Notes under the pieces: model-generated
What the model was told of the DNA's origin: nothing
The model's database searches: none
What the model saw: the letters and a program-made list of their open reading frames with translations, nothing else
Part shown: one piece after another, positions 1 through 8,422 of the stretch
How the letters are laid out: each line of letters starts with the position of its first letter
How positions within the stretch are numbered: position 1 is the stretch's first letter
Position numbers and translations under genes: made by a program
NCBI GenBank assembly: GCA_937983405.1
Contig: CALJZN010000043.1
Coordinates: forward strand, 92,669-156,668
Reading direction: 5' to 3'
Source of the DNA: an uncultured Paracoccaceae bacterium
Lineage (GTDB): Bacteria > Pseudomonadota > Alphaproteobacteria > Rhodobacterales > Rhodobacteraceae
Length of the DNA: 64,000 nucleotides

Positions 1-461
1 ACCGTCAGCCCGATCCGGCCCAGCGGCGTCTCGGCCAGCACGGCGCGGCTGCCGGGGCGGAAGCCGGCCGATTCGCGATAGACCTCGGTTTCGGACACGG
101 TCACGTCGAACATGTGGATCTTGTCGTAGCGCGCGACGATGGCGCCGTCGGGGCCGATCAGGACCGAGCGGTTGGCAAAGCGGCCGTCGGCATCGCCGGT
201 CTTGAGCGCGAGCGAGCCGATCAGCAGCCAGATGCCGAGGGCCGCGGCATCCTCGCGCAGCACGGCAAGGGTGATGTCGTCCGCCTCCGGGGCCAGCACC
301 CGCTCCTGATGCGCCCGATCCGGCGAGCGGCAGTTCGTCACTTCGGGGGTCAGGACAAGCTGCGCGCCGCCCTCGGCCGCCGCGCGCACCAGGGCGCGCG
401 TCTCGGGCAGGTTCGCCACCGGGTCGTCCGAGGCCGACAGCTGGACAAGGCCCGCGCGCAT
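1..461 (-). CDS. carbon-nitrogen hydrolase (nitrilase superfamily), 3' part outside window
   Basis: The reading frame starts at the ATG at 461 and runs off the left edge, giving 153 residues of the N-terminal half. It begins MRAGLVQLSASDDP. Glu40 (in LVLTPEV) and Lys114 (in YDKIHMFDV) fit the Glu and Lys of the nitrilase Glu-Lys-Cys triad; the Cys lies outside the window. The YDKIHMFDV motif is typical of the Nit1/omega-amidase/NitFhit branch, which hydrolyses small amides such as deaminated glutathione, but the exact substrate cannot be read from this half. The start codon overlaps the stop of the upstream glutaredoxin gene (ATGA), so the two are probably translated together. A glutathione-linked role would fit that neighbour; this is inference. 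Confidence 0.85.
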   Translation of the reverse strand, partial: MRAGLVQLSASDDPVANLPETRALVRAAAEGGAQLVLTPEVTNCRSPDRAHQERVLAPEADDITLAVLREDAAALGIWLLIGSLALKTGDADGRFANRSVLIGPDGAIVARYDKIHMFDVTVSETEVYRESAGFRPGSRAVLAETPLGRIGLT

Positions 462-724
462 CAGCCCGCTCCGGCGAGCAGCGCATCGAGCCGCCCGGCA
501 CGGTCGAGCGCATGCAGGTCGTCGCAGCCGCCCACATGGGTGTCGCCGATGAAGATCTGCGGCACGGTGTGGCGCCCGCCGGCGCGGGCCATCATCTCGG
601 GCCGCCGCCCGGGCTCGCGCGCAAGGTCGATCTCGGTGAAGGCCGCACCCTTCTCGCGCAGCAGGCGTTTGGCGGCGTGGCAGTAGCCGCAGAAGGGCGT
701 GGTGTAGATCTCGACGGGCGGCAT
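461..724 (-). CDS. grxC: glutaredoxin (GrxC type)
   Basis: An 87-residue cytosolic dithiol glutaredoxin that reduces disulfides and mixed glutathione disulfides using glutathione. The active site CGYC is at Cys12 and Cys15. The glutathione-binding TVPQIF (53-58) with its cis-proline and the GGCDDL block (65-70) are both present. Length and motif order match the bacterial Grx3/GrxC family. The stop overlaps the start of the nitrilase-family gene downstream. The ComF gene lies upstream on the same strand after a 37 bp gap, so the three may form one operon. Confidence 0.95.
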   Translation of the reverse strand: MPPVEIYTTPFCGYCHAAKRLLREKGAAFTEIDLAREPGRRPEMMARAGGRHTVPQIFIGDTHVGGCDDLHALDRAGRLDALLAGAG

Positions 725-761
725 CGGCCGGACTCGCGTTGCTGAGGCGGACCCCGGCTAT

Positions 762-1493
762 CTAGTCGCGATGCGTCACCCGCGCCAGTGCCGCGACCGA
801 GACCTCGGCCGCCCCGGCCGAGCGCGCCGCCTCGGCTGCCGCGGCGAGCGTGGCGCCCGAGGTCATCACGTCGTCCACCAGCAGCACATGGCGGCCCCGC
901 GCGCGGGCGCCCCGGCGCGGGTGCGGGCGGATCGCCCCCTCGAGCGCCGCGAAGCGCGCAGCGCGGCTGCGGCCCTCCTGCGTGCCGGTGGGCCGCGTGC
1001 GCACCAGAAGGTCGGGGCAGTGTTCGAGCCCCGCCGTCCGGGCCAGCCAGGCCGCGAGCAGCGCCGACTGGTTGTGCCGCCGCGCGAGCAGCCGCAGCCA
1101 GTGCAGCGGCACCGGCGCCACCAGCATCCCGGGCACGAGGATCGGCGCCGCGGCGCGGGCCAGCCAGGCGCCGGCGGGGCGGGCAATGTCGAGCCGGTCG
1201 CCGTGCTTGAGCGCGAGCACGAGCTTGCGCGCCGTGCCGTCGTAGAGCATCGCCGCCCGGCCGCGCGCCCAGGGCCGCGCGAGGGCGAGGCAGTCGTCGC
1301 AGAGCACCCGCCGCCCCTCGGGCTCTTCCCCCGGCAGGGGCGTGCCGCAGCCGTCGCAGACGAGGCCCGCGATGAAGGGCGTGTCGCGCCAGCAGTCGGG
1401 GCAGAGCGCCCAGTCCTCGGTCACCGGGGCGCGGCAGGCCAGGCACTGGGGCGGCAGGACCGCGCGCAGGATGCTTTGCAGGACGGCCGCCAT
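762..1493 (-). CDS. comF: ComF family phosphoribosyltransferase-like protein
   Basis: A 243-residue protein of the ComF family (competence / amidophosphoribosyltransferase-like). The N-terminus has two zinc-ribbon cysteine sets: Cys17, Cys20, Cys31, Cys34 and Cys46, Cys49, Cys65, Cys68. The C-terminal half is a type I phosphoribosyltransferase fold with the PRPP loop VLLVDDVMTSGAT at about 203-215. In naturally competent bacteria ComF helps take up single-stranded DNA, but the family is also common in non-competent alphaproteobacteria, where its substrate is unknown. It is divergent from the methyltransferase gene at 1511, with only 17 bp between the two starts, so their promoters must overlap or lie inside the genes. 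Confidence 0.88.
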   Translation of the reverse strand: MAAVLQSILRAVLPPQCLACRAPVTEDWALCPDCWRDTPFIAGLVCDGCGTPLPGEEPEGRRVLCDDCLALARPWARGRAAMLYDGTARKLVLALKHGDRLDIARPAGAWLARAAAPILVPGMLVAPVPLHWLRLLARRHNQSALLAAWLARTAGLEHCPDLLVRTRPTGTQEGRSRAARFAALEGAIRPHPRRGARARGRHVLLVDDVMTSGATLAAAAEAARSAGAAEVSVAALARVTHRD

Positions 1494-1510
1494 CGCCTAC
1501 CTCTCCCCCC

Positions 1511-2335
1511 ATGACCCGGCCGCCCGACCTGACCGACCGCACCGCCCTTGCCCGCAACCGCGCCCGCGCCGCGCGCGCCCCGGCACGCTTCTTGCACGAC
1601 GAGGCCATCGCCGAGGTGCAGGAGAGGCTGGGCGAGGTTAACAGACGGTTTACCGCGCCGGCCGTCGTGACCGGCTGGCCCGCGCTCTGGGGGCCGGCCT
1701 TTCCCGGCGCCCGGGTGGTGGCCGACGACCCGGTGCTGGCGCTGGAGCCTGCGGCGCATGACCTCGTGATCCACGGCCTCGCCCTGCACTGGGCCTGCGA
1801 CCCGCTGGGCCAGATCATCCAGTGCGCCCGCGCGCTCTGCCCCGACGGGCTGTTCCTGGCGGTGCTCTTCGGCGGCCAGACGCTTGCGGGCCTGCGCGCC
1901 TGCCTTGCCGCGGCCGAGGCCGAGGCGACCGGCGGGCTTTCCCCGCGCGTCCTGCCGATGGCCGAGATCCGCGACCTCGGCAGCCTGTTGCAGCGCGCCG
2001 GCCTGGCGCTGCCGGTGGCCGATGCAAGCCCGCGCGATGTCAGCTATCCCTCGCCGCGCGCCCTGCTGCGCGACCTGCGCGCGATGGGCGAGGCCAATGC
2101 CCTGGCCGGGCGGGCGCGCCGGCCCACGCGGCGCGGCGTGATCGAGGGGGCGGAACGGCTCTATGCGAGCCATTTCGGCCGCGCCGACGGCCGCGTGACG
2201 GCACGCTTCGAGATGATCTTCCTCACCGGCTGGGCCCCGGCACCGGGCCAGCCCCGTCCGCTGCGCCCGGGCTCGGCGCAGGCGCGGCTGGCCGACGCGC
2301 TGGGCACCGTCGAGCGGCGGCCGGATACCCCCTGA
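1511..2335 (+). CDS. NDUFAF5/BioC-like class I methyltransferase-fold protein
   Basis: A 274-residue protein resembling the alphaproteobacterial homologues of NDUFAF5, an assembly factor for respiratory complex I that hydroxylates an arginine of the NuoB/NDUFS7 subunit. The N-terminal NRARAARAPARFLHDEAI and the later DLVIHGLALHWACDP and ARALCPDGLFLAVLFGG blocks are characteristic. The usual glycine-rich SAM-binding motif I (DLGCGxG) is absent; the equivalent stretch reads TGWPALWGPAFPG. That argues against ordinary methyl transfer and fits the hydroxylase idea. It stands opposite comF, and ends a few bases before a C7-G7 palindrome and the convergent otsA. Substrate is inferred from family only. 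Confidence 0.75.
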   Translation: MTRPPDLTDRTALARNRARAARAPARFLHDEAIAEVQERLGEVNRRFTAPAVVTGWPALWGPAFPGARVVADDPVLALEPAAHDLVIHGLALHWACDPLGQIIQCARALCPDGLFLAVLFGGQTLAGLRACLAAAEAEATGGLSPRVLPMAEIRDLGSLLQRAGLALPVADASPRDVSYPSPRALLRDLRAMGEANALAGRARRPTRRGVIEGAERLYASHFGRADGRVTARFEMIFLTGWAPAPGQPRPLRPGSAQARLADALGTVERRPDTP

Positions 2336-2349
2336 CCCCCCCGGGGGGG
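2336..2349. terminator. C7-G7 perfect palindrome between convergent genes
   Basis: Seven C followed by seven G sit between the stop of the methyltransferase gene (2335) and the stop of otsA (2356). It could fold as a hairpin only with a few central bases unpaired, and no T-run follows. The placement between convergent genes suggests a transcription stop, but the evidence is weak. Confidence 0.3.
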
Positions 2350-2355
2350 GCGGCG

Positions 2356-3720
2356 CTACTGCGGCCGCGGCCCGCCGAGGGCCTGCAGGAAGGCCGCGCT
2401 CCACCCGTGGACATCCTGCGCCAGAAGCCCGGCCATGAGGCGCTCGTAGCGGCGGTGACGTTCGCGCGGGGGCATCGTCAGGGCGGTGCGGATGGCCCGG
2501 GCGACCTGCTCGACGTCGTGGGGGTTGACGATCAGCGCATCCTCCATCTGCTCGGCCGCGCCGGCGAACTGCGACAGAATCAGCACACCCGGATCGGCGG
2601 GGTCCTGCGCGGCGACGTATTCCTTGGCCACCAGGTTCATCCCGTCCATCAGCGGTGTCACCAGCCCGACCCGCGCCGCGCGGTAAAGCCCGGCCAGCGT
2701 TGCGCGCGGGATCTGGCGGTGGATGTAGCGCAGCGGCGCCCAGGTGATGTCGGCGTACGCCCCGTTGATGCGGCCCGCCAGCACCTCGGTCTCCTCGCGG
2801 ATCGCGTCGTAGGCCGCCACCCCCTCGCGCGTCGGCGGCGAGATCTGCAGCAGCGAGACATGGCGGTGCCAGTCCTCGTTGCGGGCGAGAAACTCGGCGA
2901 AGGCGCGGAAGCGCTGCGGCAGGCCCTTGCTGTAGTCCAGCCGGTCCACCCCGATGATCAGCGCCCGCTCGGACTTGACGACGCCGGGGGGAAGGCGGCC
3001 GAACTCGGCCTCGGCCAGCGCGGCGAAGCCGGCGGTGTCGATGGCGATGGGCAGGGCGGCGGCTCGGGTCGTCTGCCGGCCGAGGCGGACGAGGCCGCCG
3101 TCGTCCGAGGTGTCGGCCCCGGCGACGGCGGCAAGCGCGGCGCGGAACTTGCGCAGGTCGGCCGCGGTCTGAAGGCCGACCAGATCGTAGCGCATGAGCC
3201 AGTCGCAGGTCTCGGCCGCGTTAGGCAGCGCGGCAAGGTCGAAGGGCGCGGGGAAGGGGGTGTGCAGGAAGAGGCCGATGCGGTTCTCGACCCCCAGCGC
3301 GCGCAACTCCCATGCCAGGGGCAGCAGGTGAAAGTCGTGGACCCAGAGCAGGTCATCGGGCTCGACCAGGGCGGCGAGCATGCGGGCAAGGCGGCCGTTG
3401 ACGGCCTTGTAGGCCATCAGATGCCCGCTGGCGATCTGCATCAGGTCGGTGCGGCCATGCAGGACCGGCCAGAGCACCGAATTGGCATGGCCGAGGTAAT
3501 AGCCCTCGACCTCGGCCGCCGTCAGGTCGAAGGCCAGGCGACGGAACGGCCCCTCGCCCAGGTCGGCCAGCCGGTCGGCGGGCGCCTCGGCGATGTCGCC
3601 GCCCCAGCCCACCCAAAGCCCGCCGCTGCCCGCAAGCACGTCCGACAGCGCCACGACAAGGCCGCCCGTGGGGTTCGGGCCGGTGGGCAGGCGGTTCGAG
3701 ACGGCAATCAGACGCCCCAT
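2356..3720 (-). CDS. otsA: alpha,alpha-trehalose-phosphate synthase
   Basis: A 454-residue GT20 enzyme that joins UDP-glucose and glucose-6-phosphate to trehalose-6-phosphate in the cytosol, for osmotic and desiccation protection. Motifs seen: N-terminal SNRLPTG with the GG loop (19-20), WVHDFHLLP (126-134), VDRLDYSKGL (258-267), and the nucleotide-sugar site DGMNLVAKEY (359-368) followed by LSQFAGAAE (382-390). The frame is open further upstream to 3873, but the start at 3720 gives the canonical MGRLIAVSNRLP terminus and leaves 1 bp after the otsB stop. otsB and otsA therefore form a coupled pair. Confidence 0.96.
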   Translation of the reverse strand: MGRLIAVSNRLPTGPNPTGGLVVALSDVLAGSGGLWVGWGGDIAEAPADRLADLGEGPFRRLAFDLTAAEVEGYYLGHANSVLWPVLHGRTDLMQIASGHLMAYKAVNGRLARMLAALVEPDDLLWVHDFHLLPLAWELRALGVENRIGLFLHTPFPAPFDLAALPNAAETCDWLMRYDLVGLQTAADLRKFRAALAAVAGADTSDDGGLVRLGRQTTRAAALPIAIDTAGFAALAEAEFGRLPPGVVKSERALIIGVDRLDYSKGLPQRFRAFAEFLARNEDWHRHVSLLQISPPTREGVAAYDAIREETEVLAGRINGAYADITWAPLRYIHRQIPRATLAGLYRAARVGLVTPLMDGMNLVAKEYVAAQDPADPGVLILSQFAGAAEQMEDALIVNPHDVEQVARAIRTALTMPPRERHRRYERLMAGLLAQDVHGWSAAFLQALGGPRPQ

Positions 3721-3721
3721 C

Positions 3722-4441
3722 TCAGGCCTCGCTTCGCAGCCAGTCCAGCACGGCGTCGGGACCGGGCAGGCGATAGCGCGCGCAGGAGGCGCCGCCGCCC
3801 ACCCTGACCGCGATGCCGCCTCGGGCACCGACCCAGGCCAGCGCGGGCTCGTCGGTGGCATCGTCGCCGGCAAAGGCCGGGCGGCGGCCGGCGAAGGGCG
3901 GGGCCGCGCACAGCCGGGCGAGGGCGGCGTCCTTGGTGGCGCCGCGCGGCTTCAGTTCCCACGCCATCCGCGCGGGTTGAAGCGCAAAGGCCGGGAAAGC
4001 CGCGGCCAGGCTCCGGGCTGCGGCCTCGGCGGCTGCGGCGCGCGCGGGGCTCTCGCGAAAGTGCAGGGCGGCGCCCATCGTCTTTCGCTCGAACAGAAGC
4101 CCCTCCTGCCGCGCCGCGGCTTCGGCCGCCGCATGCAGCGCCGCCAGCCCCTCGGGCAAGGCCGCCGCGGCGCCGCCCTTCATCTCGGCCCCGTGGCTTG
4201 CCGCCACGGCGCCGGGAAACCCCGGCAGCCAGCGGCTCAGATCGGCCAGGCTGCGCCCCGTGACGATGGCCACCGCCCCGCCCAGCCTGTCGTGCAGCCG
4301 AACCAGAAGCGCCGAGACCGCCGCAGGCACCACGATCGCATCGGGCCGCGGCGCAAGATCGACCAGGGTTCCGTCGAAGTCGAGAAACAGCGCATCGCCT
4401 TCCGGTTGCAGAACCGGCGGCATTTCGCATTCGCTGGACAT
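3722..4441 (-). CDS. otsB: trehalose-6-phosphate phosphatase
   Basis: A HAD-superfamily phosphatase that converts trehalose-6-phosphate to trehalose, the step after OtsA. With the start at 4441 it has 239 residues. The nucleophile motif DFDGTL begins at residue 21, and the metal-binding FAGDDATDEPAL block is near the C-terminus. The frame stays open for 39 codons upstream; the chosen start gives normal family length, and Met7 is a possible alternative. It lies 1 bp before otsA. hemH starts divergently 120 bp away, so 4442-4561 must hold both promoters. Confidence 0.94.
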   Translation of the reverse strand: MSSECEMPPVLQPEGDALFLDFDGTLVDLAPRPDAIVVPAAVSALLVRLHDRLGGAVAIVTGRSLADLSRWLPGFPGAVAASHGAEMKGGAAAALPEGLAALHAAAEAAARQEGLLFERKTMGAALHFRESPARAAAAEAAARSLAAAFPAFALQPARMAWELKPRGATKDAALARLCAAPPFAGRRPAFAGDDATDEPALAWVGARGGIAVRVGGGASCARYRLPGPDAVLDWLRSEA

Positions 4442-4561
4442 GCGTCGAGTTATAGCGCAGCGGCCCGCGCGAGTCGACCCGGTGCCGGCGATTGACCGAC
4501 CATGCCCGCGCCCTAAGTGGGTTGCGGACGGCGACGCGCCGCAGCAATACGGATACACAGG

Positions 4562-5689
4562 ATGCTGGACGCCAGATCGAACGGCAGGGCCGTGGCCGGA
4601 ACGACGCTACCCACGGCGGGCATTGCCCGCGCGCAGGCAGGAACGGACAGGGCCCGGCCGGCCAGCGCGCCGGCCGACCACCCCGCCTTGCCGACCGAGA
4701 AGATCGGGATCCTGCTGGCCAACCTCGGGACCCCCGACCACTATTCCTACTGGCCGATGCGGCGCTATCTGAGCGAGTTCCTGTCGGACCGGCGGGTGAT
4801 CGATTACTCGCCGTGGTTCTGGCAGCCGCTGCTGCAGCTGGTCATCCTGTCCAAGCGTCCCTTCACCTCGGGCGCGAATTATCGCGAGATCTGGGACCAC
4901 GCGCGCAACGAAAGCCCGTTGATGACCATCACGCGGGAGCAGACCGCCCGGCTGGCCGAGCGGATGGCGGTGCGCTTCGGCGGCCGCGTGGTGGTGGACT
5001 TCGCGATGCGCTACGGCAACCCCTCGACCCGCTCCAAGGTGCGGTCGCTGATCGAGGCGGGGTGCCGGCGGATCCTGTTCTTCCCGCTCTATCCGCAATA
5101 TGCCGGCGCCACGACCGCGACGGCCAACGATGCCTTCTTCCGCGCCCTGACGACCGAGAAATGGCAGCCTGCGGTGCGCACGGTGCCGCCCTATTTTGCC
5201 CATCCCGCCTATATCGATGCGCTGGCGCAGTCGGTCGTGCGCGCCTATGCGGGGCTCGAGGTACGGCCCGACGTTCTGGTGGCCACCTATCATGGCCTGC
5301 CGAAGCGCTATCTGACCGAGGGCGACCCCTACCACTGCCAGTGCCTCAAGACAACGCGGCTGCTGCGCGAGCGGCTGGGCTGGGACAGGGACGCGGTGAT
5401 GACCGCCTTCCAGTCGCGCTTCGGGCCCGAGGAATGGCTGCGGCCCTACACGGTCGAGGCGGTGGCCGAGCTTGCCCGGGCCGGAAAAAAGCGCATCGCC
5501 GTCGTCGCGCCCGCCTTCTCGGCCGACTGCATCGAGACGCTGGAAGAGATCAACGGCGAGATCCGCGAGGCGTTCATGGAGGCGGGGGGCGAGGCGTTCA
5601 CCTACATCCCCTGCCTGAACGACGACGAGGCGCATGTCGCCGCGCTGGCGACGGTGGTCGAAGAGAACCTTGCCGGCTGGGTTGCCTGA
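4562..5689 (+). CDS. hemH: ferrochelatase
   Basis: Inserts ferrous iron into protoporphyrin IX, the last step of haem synthesis. With the start at 4562 it is 375 residues. NLGTPD is at 54-59, and the catalytic-histidine region ATYHGLPKRYL is followed by YHCQCLKTTRLL, which is typical of proteobacterial ferrochelatases. The first 45 or so residues are Ala/Arg-rich and less conserved; the frame is open to 4517, but the ATG at 4562 has an AG-rich stretch just before it. It is divergent from otsBA and not clustered with other haem genes, although hemJ (34 kb) and hemW (26 kb) are in the same window. Confidence 0.95.
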   Translation: MLDARSNGRAVAGTTLPTAGIARAQAGTDRARPASAPADHPALPTEKIGILLANLGTPDHYSYWPMRRYLSEFLSDRRVIDYSPWFWQPLLQLVILSKRPFTSGANYREIWDHARNESPLMTITREQTARLAERMAVRFGGRVVVDFAMRYGNPSTRSKVRSLIEAGCRRILFFPLYPQYAGATTATANDAFFRALTTEKWQPAVRTVPPYFAHPAYIDALAQSVVRAYAGLEVRPDVLVATYHGLPKRYLTEGDPYHCQCLKTTRLLRERLGWDRDAVMTAFQSRFGPEEWLRPYTVEAVAELARAGKKRIAVVAPAFSADCIETLEEINGEIREAFMEAGGEAFTYIPCLNDDEAHVAALATVVEENLAGWVA

Positions 5690-5724
5690 CGGCGCCGCCG
5701 GCCCGCGCCCCCCGACCCGGAGGC

Positions 5725-6321
5725 CTAGAGCAGGAGAACCTGTGTGCCGACCCGCGCCAGGTCGTAAAGCTCCTCGATATGCTCGTTGTAGAGCCCGATG
5801 CAGCCGTTCGACGACCGCCGCCCGATCTTGCGCGTGTCATGGGTGCCGTGGATGCGGTAGTAGGTCCAGCTCAGATGCAGCGCCCGGGTGCCCAGCGGGT
5901 TGTCGGGCCCCGGCCCGATGAAGTCGGGCCATTCGGGGTTGCGCTGCTTCATCGCCGGCGTGGGGCGCCAGCTTGGCCGGGGATCCTTCAGCACCACCTC
6001 GGTGCGTCCGCGGCGCGTGAGATCCTCGGACATCGGCACCGACGACGGGTACAGACGGTAGGTCGCGCCGTCCTCGCCCCAGAAATGGACGGCCCGCGAA
6101 TCGATGTCCACAAGGATCGCGCCGTTGCGCAGGTTGGGGAAATGCGGCTCCCAGCGCAGGGCGCGGAAGCTCGAGACGTTGCGCCGCACCGTCTCGCCGG
6201 CGCGCGGTTCGAACTCGGTCGTGCCGTCCTGCGCACGGGCGGGCAGGGCCAGGGCGACGGCCGCCGCTGCGGTGGTGCCAAGGAAGGCCCGGCGGCCGAG
6301 CCGCGTGGACAGATCGCGCAT
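5725..6321 (-). CDS. L,D-transpeptidase (YkuD domain), Tat-exported
   Basis: A 198-residue periplasmic enzyme of the YkuD family that forms 3-3 peptidoglycan cross-links or attaches proteins to peptidoglycan. The N-terminus carries a Tat-like signal, RRAFLG then an Ala-rich stretch ending in PARAQ. The catalytic motif is IHGTHD followed by SSNGCIGLYNEH, with the Cys in NGC. The frame extends upstream to 6384, but the start at 6321 places the twin arginines normally. A CAP-domain lipoprotein starts divergently 149 bp away, and a second L,D-transpeptidase lies at 6999-7496. Confidence 0.92.
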   Translation of the reverse strand: MRDLSTRLGRRAFLGTTAAAAVALALPARAQDGTTEFEPRAGETVRRNVSSFRALRWEPHFPNLRNGAILVDIDSRAVHFWGEDGATYRLYPSSVPMSEDLTRRGRTEVVLKDPRPSWRPTPAMKQRNPEWPDFIGPGPDNPLGTRALHLSWTYYRIHGTHDTRKIGRRSSNGCIGLYNEHIEELYDLARVGTQVLLL

Positions 6322-6470
6322 GCCTCGTCTCCGTGTCGGTCTGTTCCTGTGCCTACCAAGGCGCGGGGGAGCGGTGCAACACACGGCTGCGTCACGCGCC
6401 CGTGTGGCCGGTCGGTTTGAACTGGCGCGCGCAAGCCGCTAGGAAGGCGCAACGCAACATCGGCACGCCC

Positions 6471-6983
6471 ATGACCCGAGTTCCGCTTCTCGCCCTCGCG
6501 GCCGCCGCAGCGCTGGCGGCGTGCGAGGCACCGCCGCCGGTTCCCCTGGGAACCGACGGCCGGCCGCTGCCGCGGCTTTACGTCATCAGGGCCGGGGACG
6601 CGGCGACGATCCAGTTCCGCATGCTCGATGCGGTCAACTCGCTGCGCCGCGCGCGGGGGCTCGCGCCGCTGGCCCTCAGCGCCGAGCTGAACGCCGCCGC
6701 CTTCACCCATTCCCGCGACATGGCGGTGCAGAACCGGCCGTGGCATTTCGGATCCGACGGCTCGTCGCCCATCGACCGGACGCGGCGCGCGGGCTATGCG
6801 GGCGCCTTCCAGGGCGAGCTGATCTCGGAGACCTACGAGACCGAGCTTCAGACCCTCGCCGCCTGGGCCGAGGCCCCGACGACGCGGGAAATCCTCCTCA
6901 ACCCCGAGGCGCGGGACCTCGGCTTCGGCTGGTTCCAGGAAGCCAACGGCAAGATCTGGTGGACCCTCGTCACCGGCGGCTAG
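6471..6983 (+). CDS. CAP (SCP/PR1) domain lipoprotein
   Basis: A 170-residue exported protein. The first 20 residues are a lipoprotein signal ending LAAC at the lipobox. The rest is a bacterial CAP domain: MLDAVNSLRRARGLAPL, then AAFTHSRDMA, then GELISETYET and the C-terminal GFGWFQEANGKIWWTLVTG. CAP proteins are secreted or envelope proteins; most bacterial members have no proven activity. It sits between two minus-strand L,D-transpeptidase genes, which suggests an envelope role. The ATG at 6471 was chosen because it gives a clean signal peptide. Confidence 0.85.
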   Translation: MTRVPLLALAAAAALAACEAPPPVPLGTDGRPLPRLYVIRAGDAATIQFRMLDAVNSLRRARGLAPLALSAELNAAAFTHSRDMAVQNRPWHFGSDGSSPIDRTRRAGYAGAFQGELISETYETELQTLAAWAEAPTTREILLNPEARDLGFGWFQEANGKIWWTLVTGG

Positions 6984-6998
6984 GCGCCGGGCGCAGCC

Positions 6999-7496
6999 TC
7001 AGGGCAGGATGGTGATCGGCGTGCCGTCGCGCACCATGGCATAGATCGCCTCCATCTCCTCGTCCGAGACCGCGATGCAGCCCTCGGTCCAGTCGGTGCC
7101 GCGGCGGCCGCGGCCGTTCTGGCCGTGGATGAAGATGTCGCCCCCCGGCGACTTGCCCTGTGCGCGGGCGAAGGCCCGGTCCCGCGCGTTGGGATAGGAG
7201 ATCCCGAGCGACAGATGGAAGCGGCTGTTGGGGTTGCGGCGGTCGATGACATAGGTACCTTCGGGCGTCCGGCCGTCGCCCTCGAACTGCTTGTGGCCCT
7301 CGGGGGCAAAGCCGAGGTCCACCGCGAAGGACTTCACCACGCGGCCGTGGCTGACAAGATGCAGCGTCCGCTCGGACTTGACGACGAGGATGCCGGTCAC
7401 CTCGGGCCCGTCGTAATCGAGAAACTTCGAGGGCCGGCCGCAGCCGGCCAGAACGGCCAGCAGGCCGGAGACGAAGATGCGCCGCGCGATGGTCAT
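6999..7496 (-). CDS. L,D-transpeptidase (YkuD domain) lipoprotein
   Basis: A 165-residue second YkuD-family enzyme. The start at 7496 gives MTIARRIFVSGLLAVLAGC, a lipoprotein signal with lipobox LAGC, so it should be anchored in a membrane. The catalytic block is GGDIFIHGQNG followed by TEGCIAVSDEE, with the Cys in EGC. This form is close to the ErfK/YafK-like group whose C-terminal domain cuts or makes peptidoglycan links. An ATG five codons upstream (7511) is an alternative start. It converges on the CAP-domain gene with 15 bp between the stops. Confidence 0.9.
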   Translation of the reverse strand: MTIARRIFVSGLLAVLAGCGRPSKFLDYDGPEVTGILVVKSERTLHLVSHGRVVKSFAVDLGFAPEGHKQFEGDGRTPEGTYVIDRRNPNSRFHLSLGISYPNARDRAFARAQGKSPGGDIFIHGQNGRGRRGTDWTEGCIAVSDEEMEAIYAMVRDGTPITILP

Positions 7497-7567
7497 GCCG
7501 TCTTGCCTCATGCCCGGTCCCGGCCCGGTTGATCCGGGCTCGGCCGCACGAAGAGCGCAGGAATGCG

Positions 7568-8422
7568 TCAAACTGTGGGCGATTTTGCCCTGGCCTCCGG
7601 CATCACCTTTTCGTGATGCACGTCGGCGTGGGGCGGGTGCGCAGGCGGGGCCGCCGACCGCTCGAGCCGCTCCTCGATGGCCGCCAGCCGCCGCAGCACC
7701 TCGTCGCGCCAGGCCTCGGTCGCGCGGTCGCTCTCGTCCGAATGCGCGGCCTGCATCGAGTTCACGACCAGACCGATCAGCAGGTTCATCACCGCGAAGG
7801 TCGTCATCAGGATGAACGGCACGAAGAAGGCCCAGGCGAAGCCGTAGACCTGCATCACCGGGCGGACGATGCCCATCGACCAGGACTCGAGCGTCATGAT
7901 CTGGAACAGCGAATAGGCCGACAGCCCGATGGTGCCGAACCAGTCGGGAAAGCTCTGCCCGAACAGCTTGGTCGCCATCACCGCGCCGATGTAGAAGATC
8001 AGCCCCAGCAGCAGGAACACCGACCCCATCCCGGGCAGGGCCGAGACGAACCCCTCGACCACGCGCCGCAGCCGCGGCGCAGCCGAGATCACGCGGAGCA
8101 CGCGCAGGATGCGCAGCGCGCGCAGCACGCTGAAGCCCTGGGTCGCGGGCATCAGCGCCATGGCGACGATGGCGAAGTCGAACAGGTTCCAGCCCGAGCG
8201 GAAGAAGGCCGGGCCGCGGGCGAAGATCTTCAGCGCGATCTCGACGACGAAGATCGCCAGGCACAGCCGGTCGAGCATGAGCACGGCCGGCCCGATCGCG
8301 GCCATCACGCTGGGCGAGGTCTCGAGCCCGAGCAGCAGCGCGTTCACGAGGATCACCGCGATGATCGCCGCGCGCACCCGCGGGCTTTCGACCCAGTCGC
8401 CGATTCGCGCGCGCACCGTCAT
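7568..8422 (-). CDS. voltage-gated sodium channel, NaChBac/NavSp type
   Basis: A 284-residue single-repeat six-helix ion channel of the inner membrane. The S4 voltage sensor has Arg at 101, 104, 107 and 110 with three-residue spacing. The pore helix and selectivity filter read TLESWSM at 177-183, matching the sodium-selective TLESW filter of bacterial Nav channels. S6 follows (about 195-225), then a Glu/Arg-rich C-terminal helix (about 230-256) able to form the tetramer coiled coil. Four subunits make the channel. The ATG overlaps the stop of the methyltransferase gene upstream (ATGA), making it the last gene of an operon with two ABC exporters. Confidence 0.93.
   Translation of the reverse strand: MTVRARIGDWVESPRVRAAIIAVILVNALLLGLETSPSVMAAIGPAVLMLDRLCLAIFVVEIALKIFARGPAFFRSGWNLFDFAIVAMALMPATQGFSVLRALRILRVLRVISAAPRLRRVVEGFVSALPGMGSVFLLLGLIFYIGAVMATKLFGQSFPDWFGTIGLSAYSLFQIMTLESWSMGIVRPVMQVYGFAWAFFVPFILMTTFAVMNLLIGLVVNSMQAAHSDESDRATEAWRDEVLRRLAAIEERLERSAAPPAHPPHADVHHEKVMPEARAKSPTV

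Noticed and set aside
592..1818. Long open frames on either strand across comF and the methyltransferase gene (e.g. 408 codons)
   Set aside because: They overlap well-supported genes in other frames and their composition is Arg/Ala/Pro-rich, as expected from high-GC antisense or shifted reading.
4517..4561. Upstream start for ferrochelatase at 4517
   Set aside because: The added residues are basic low-complexity sequence, and the ATG at 4562 has a better-placed ribosome site.
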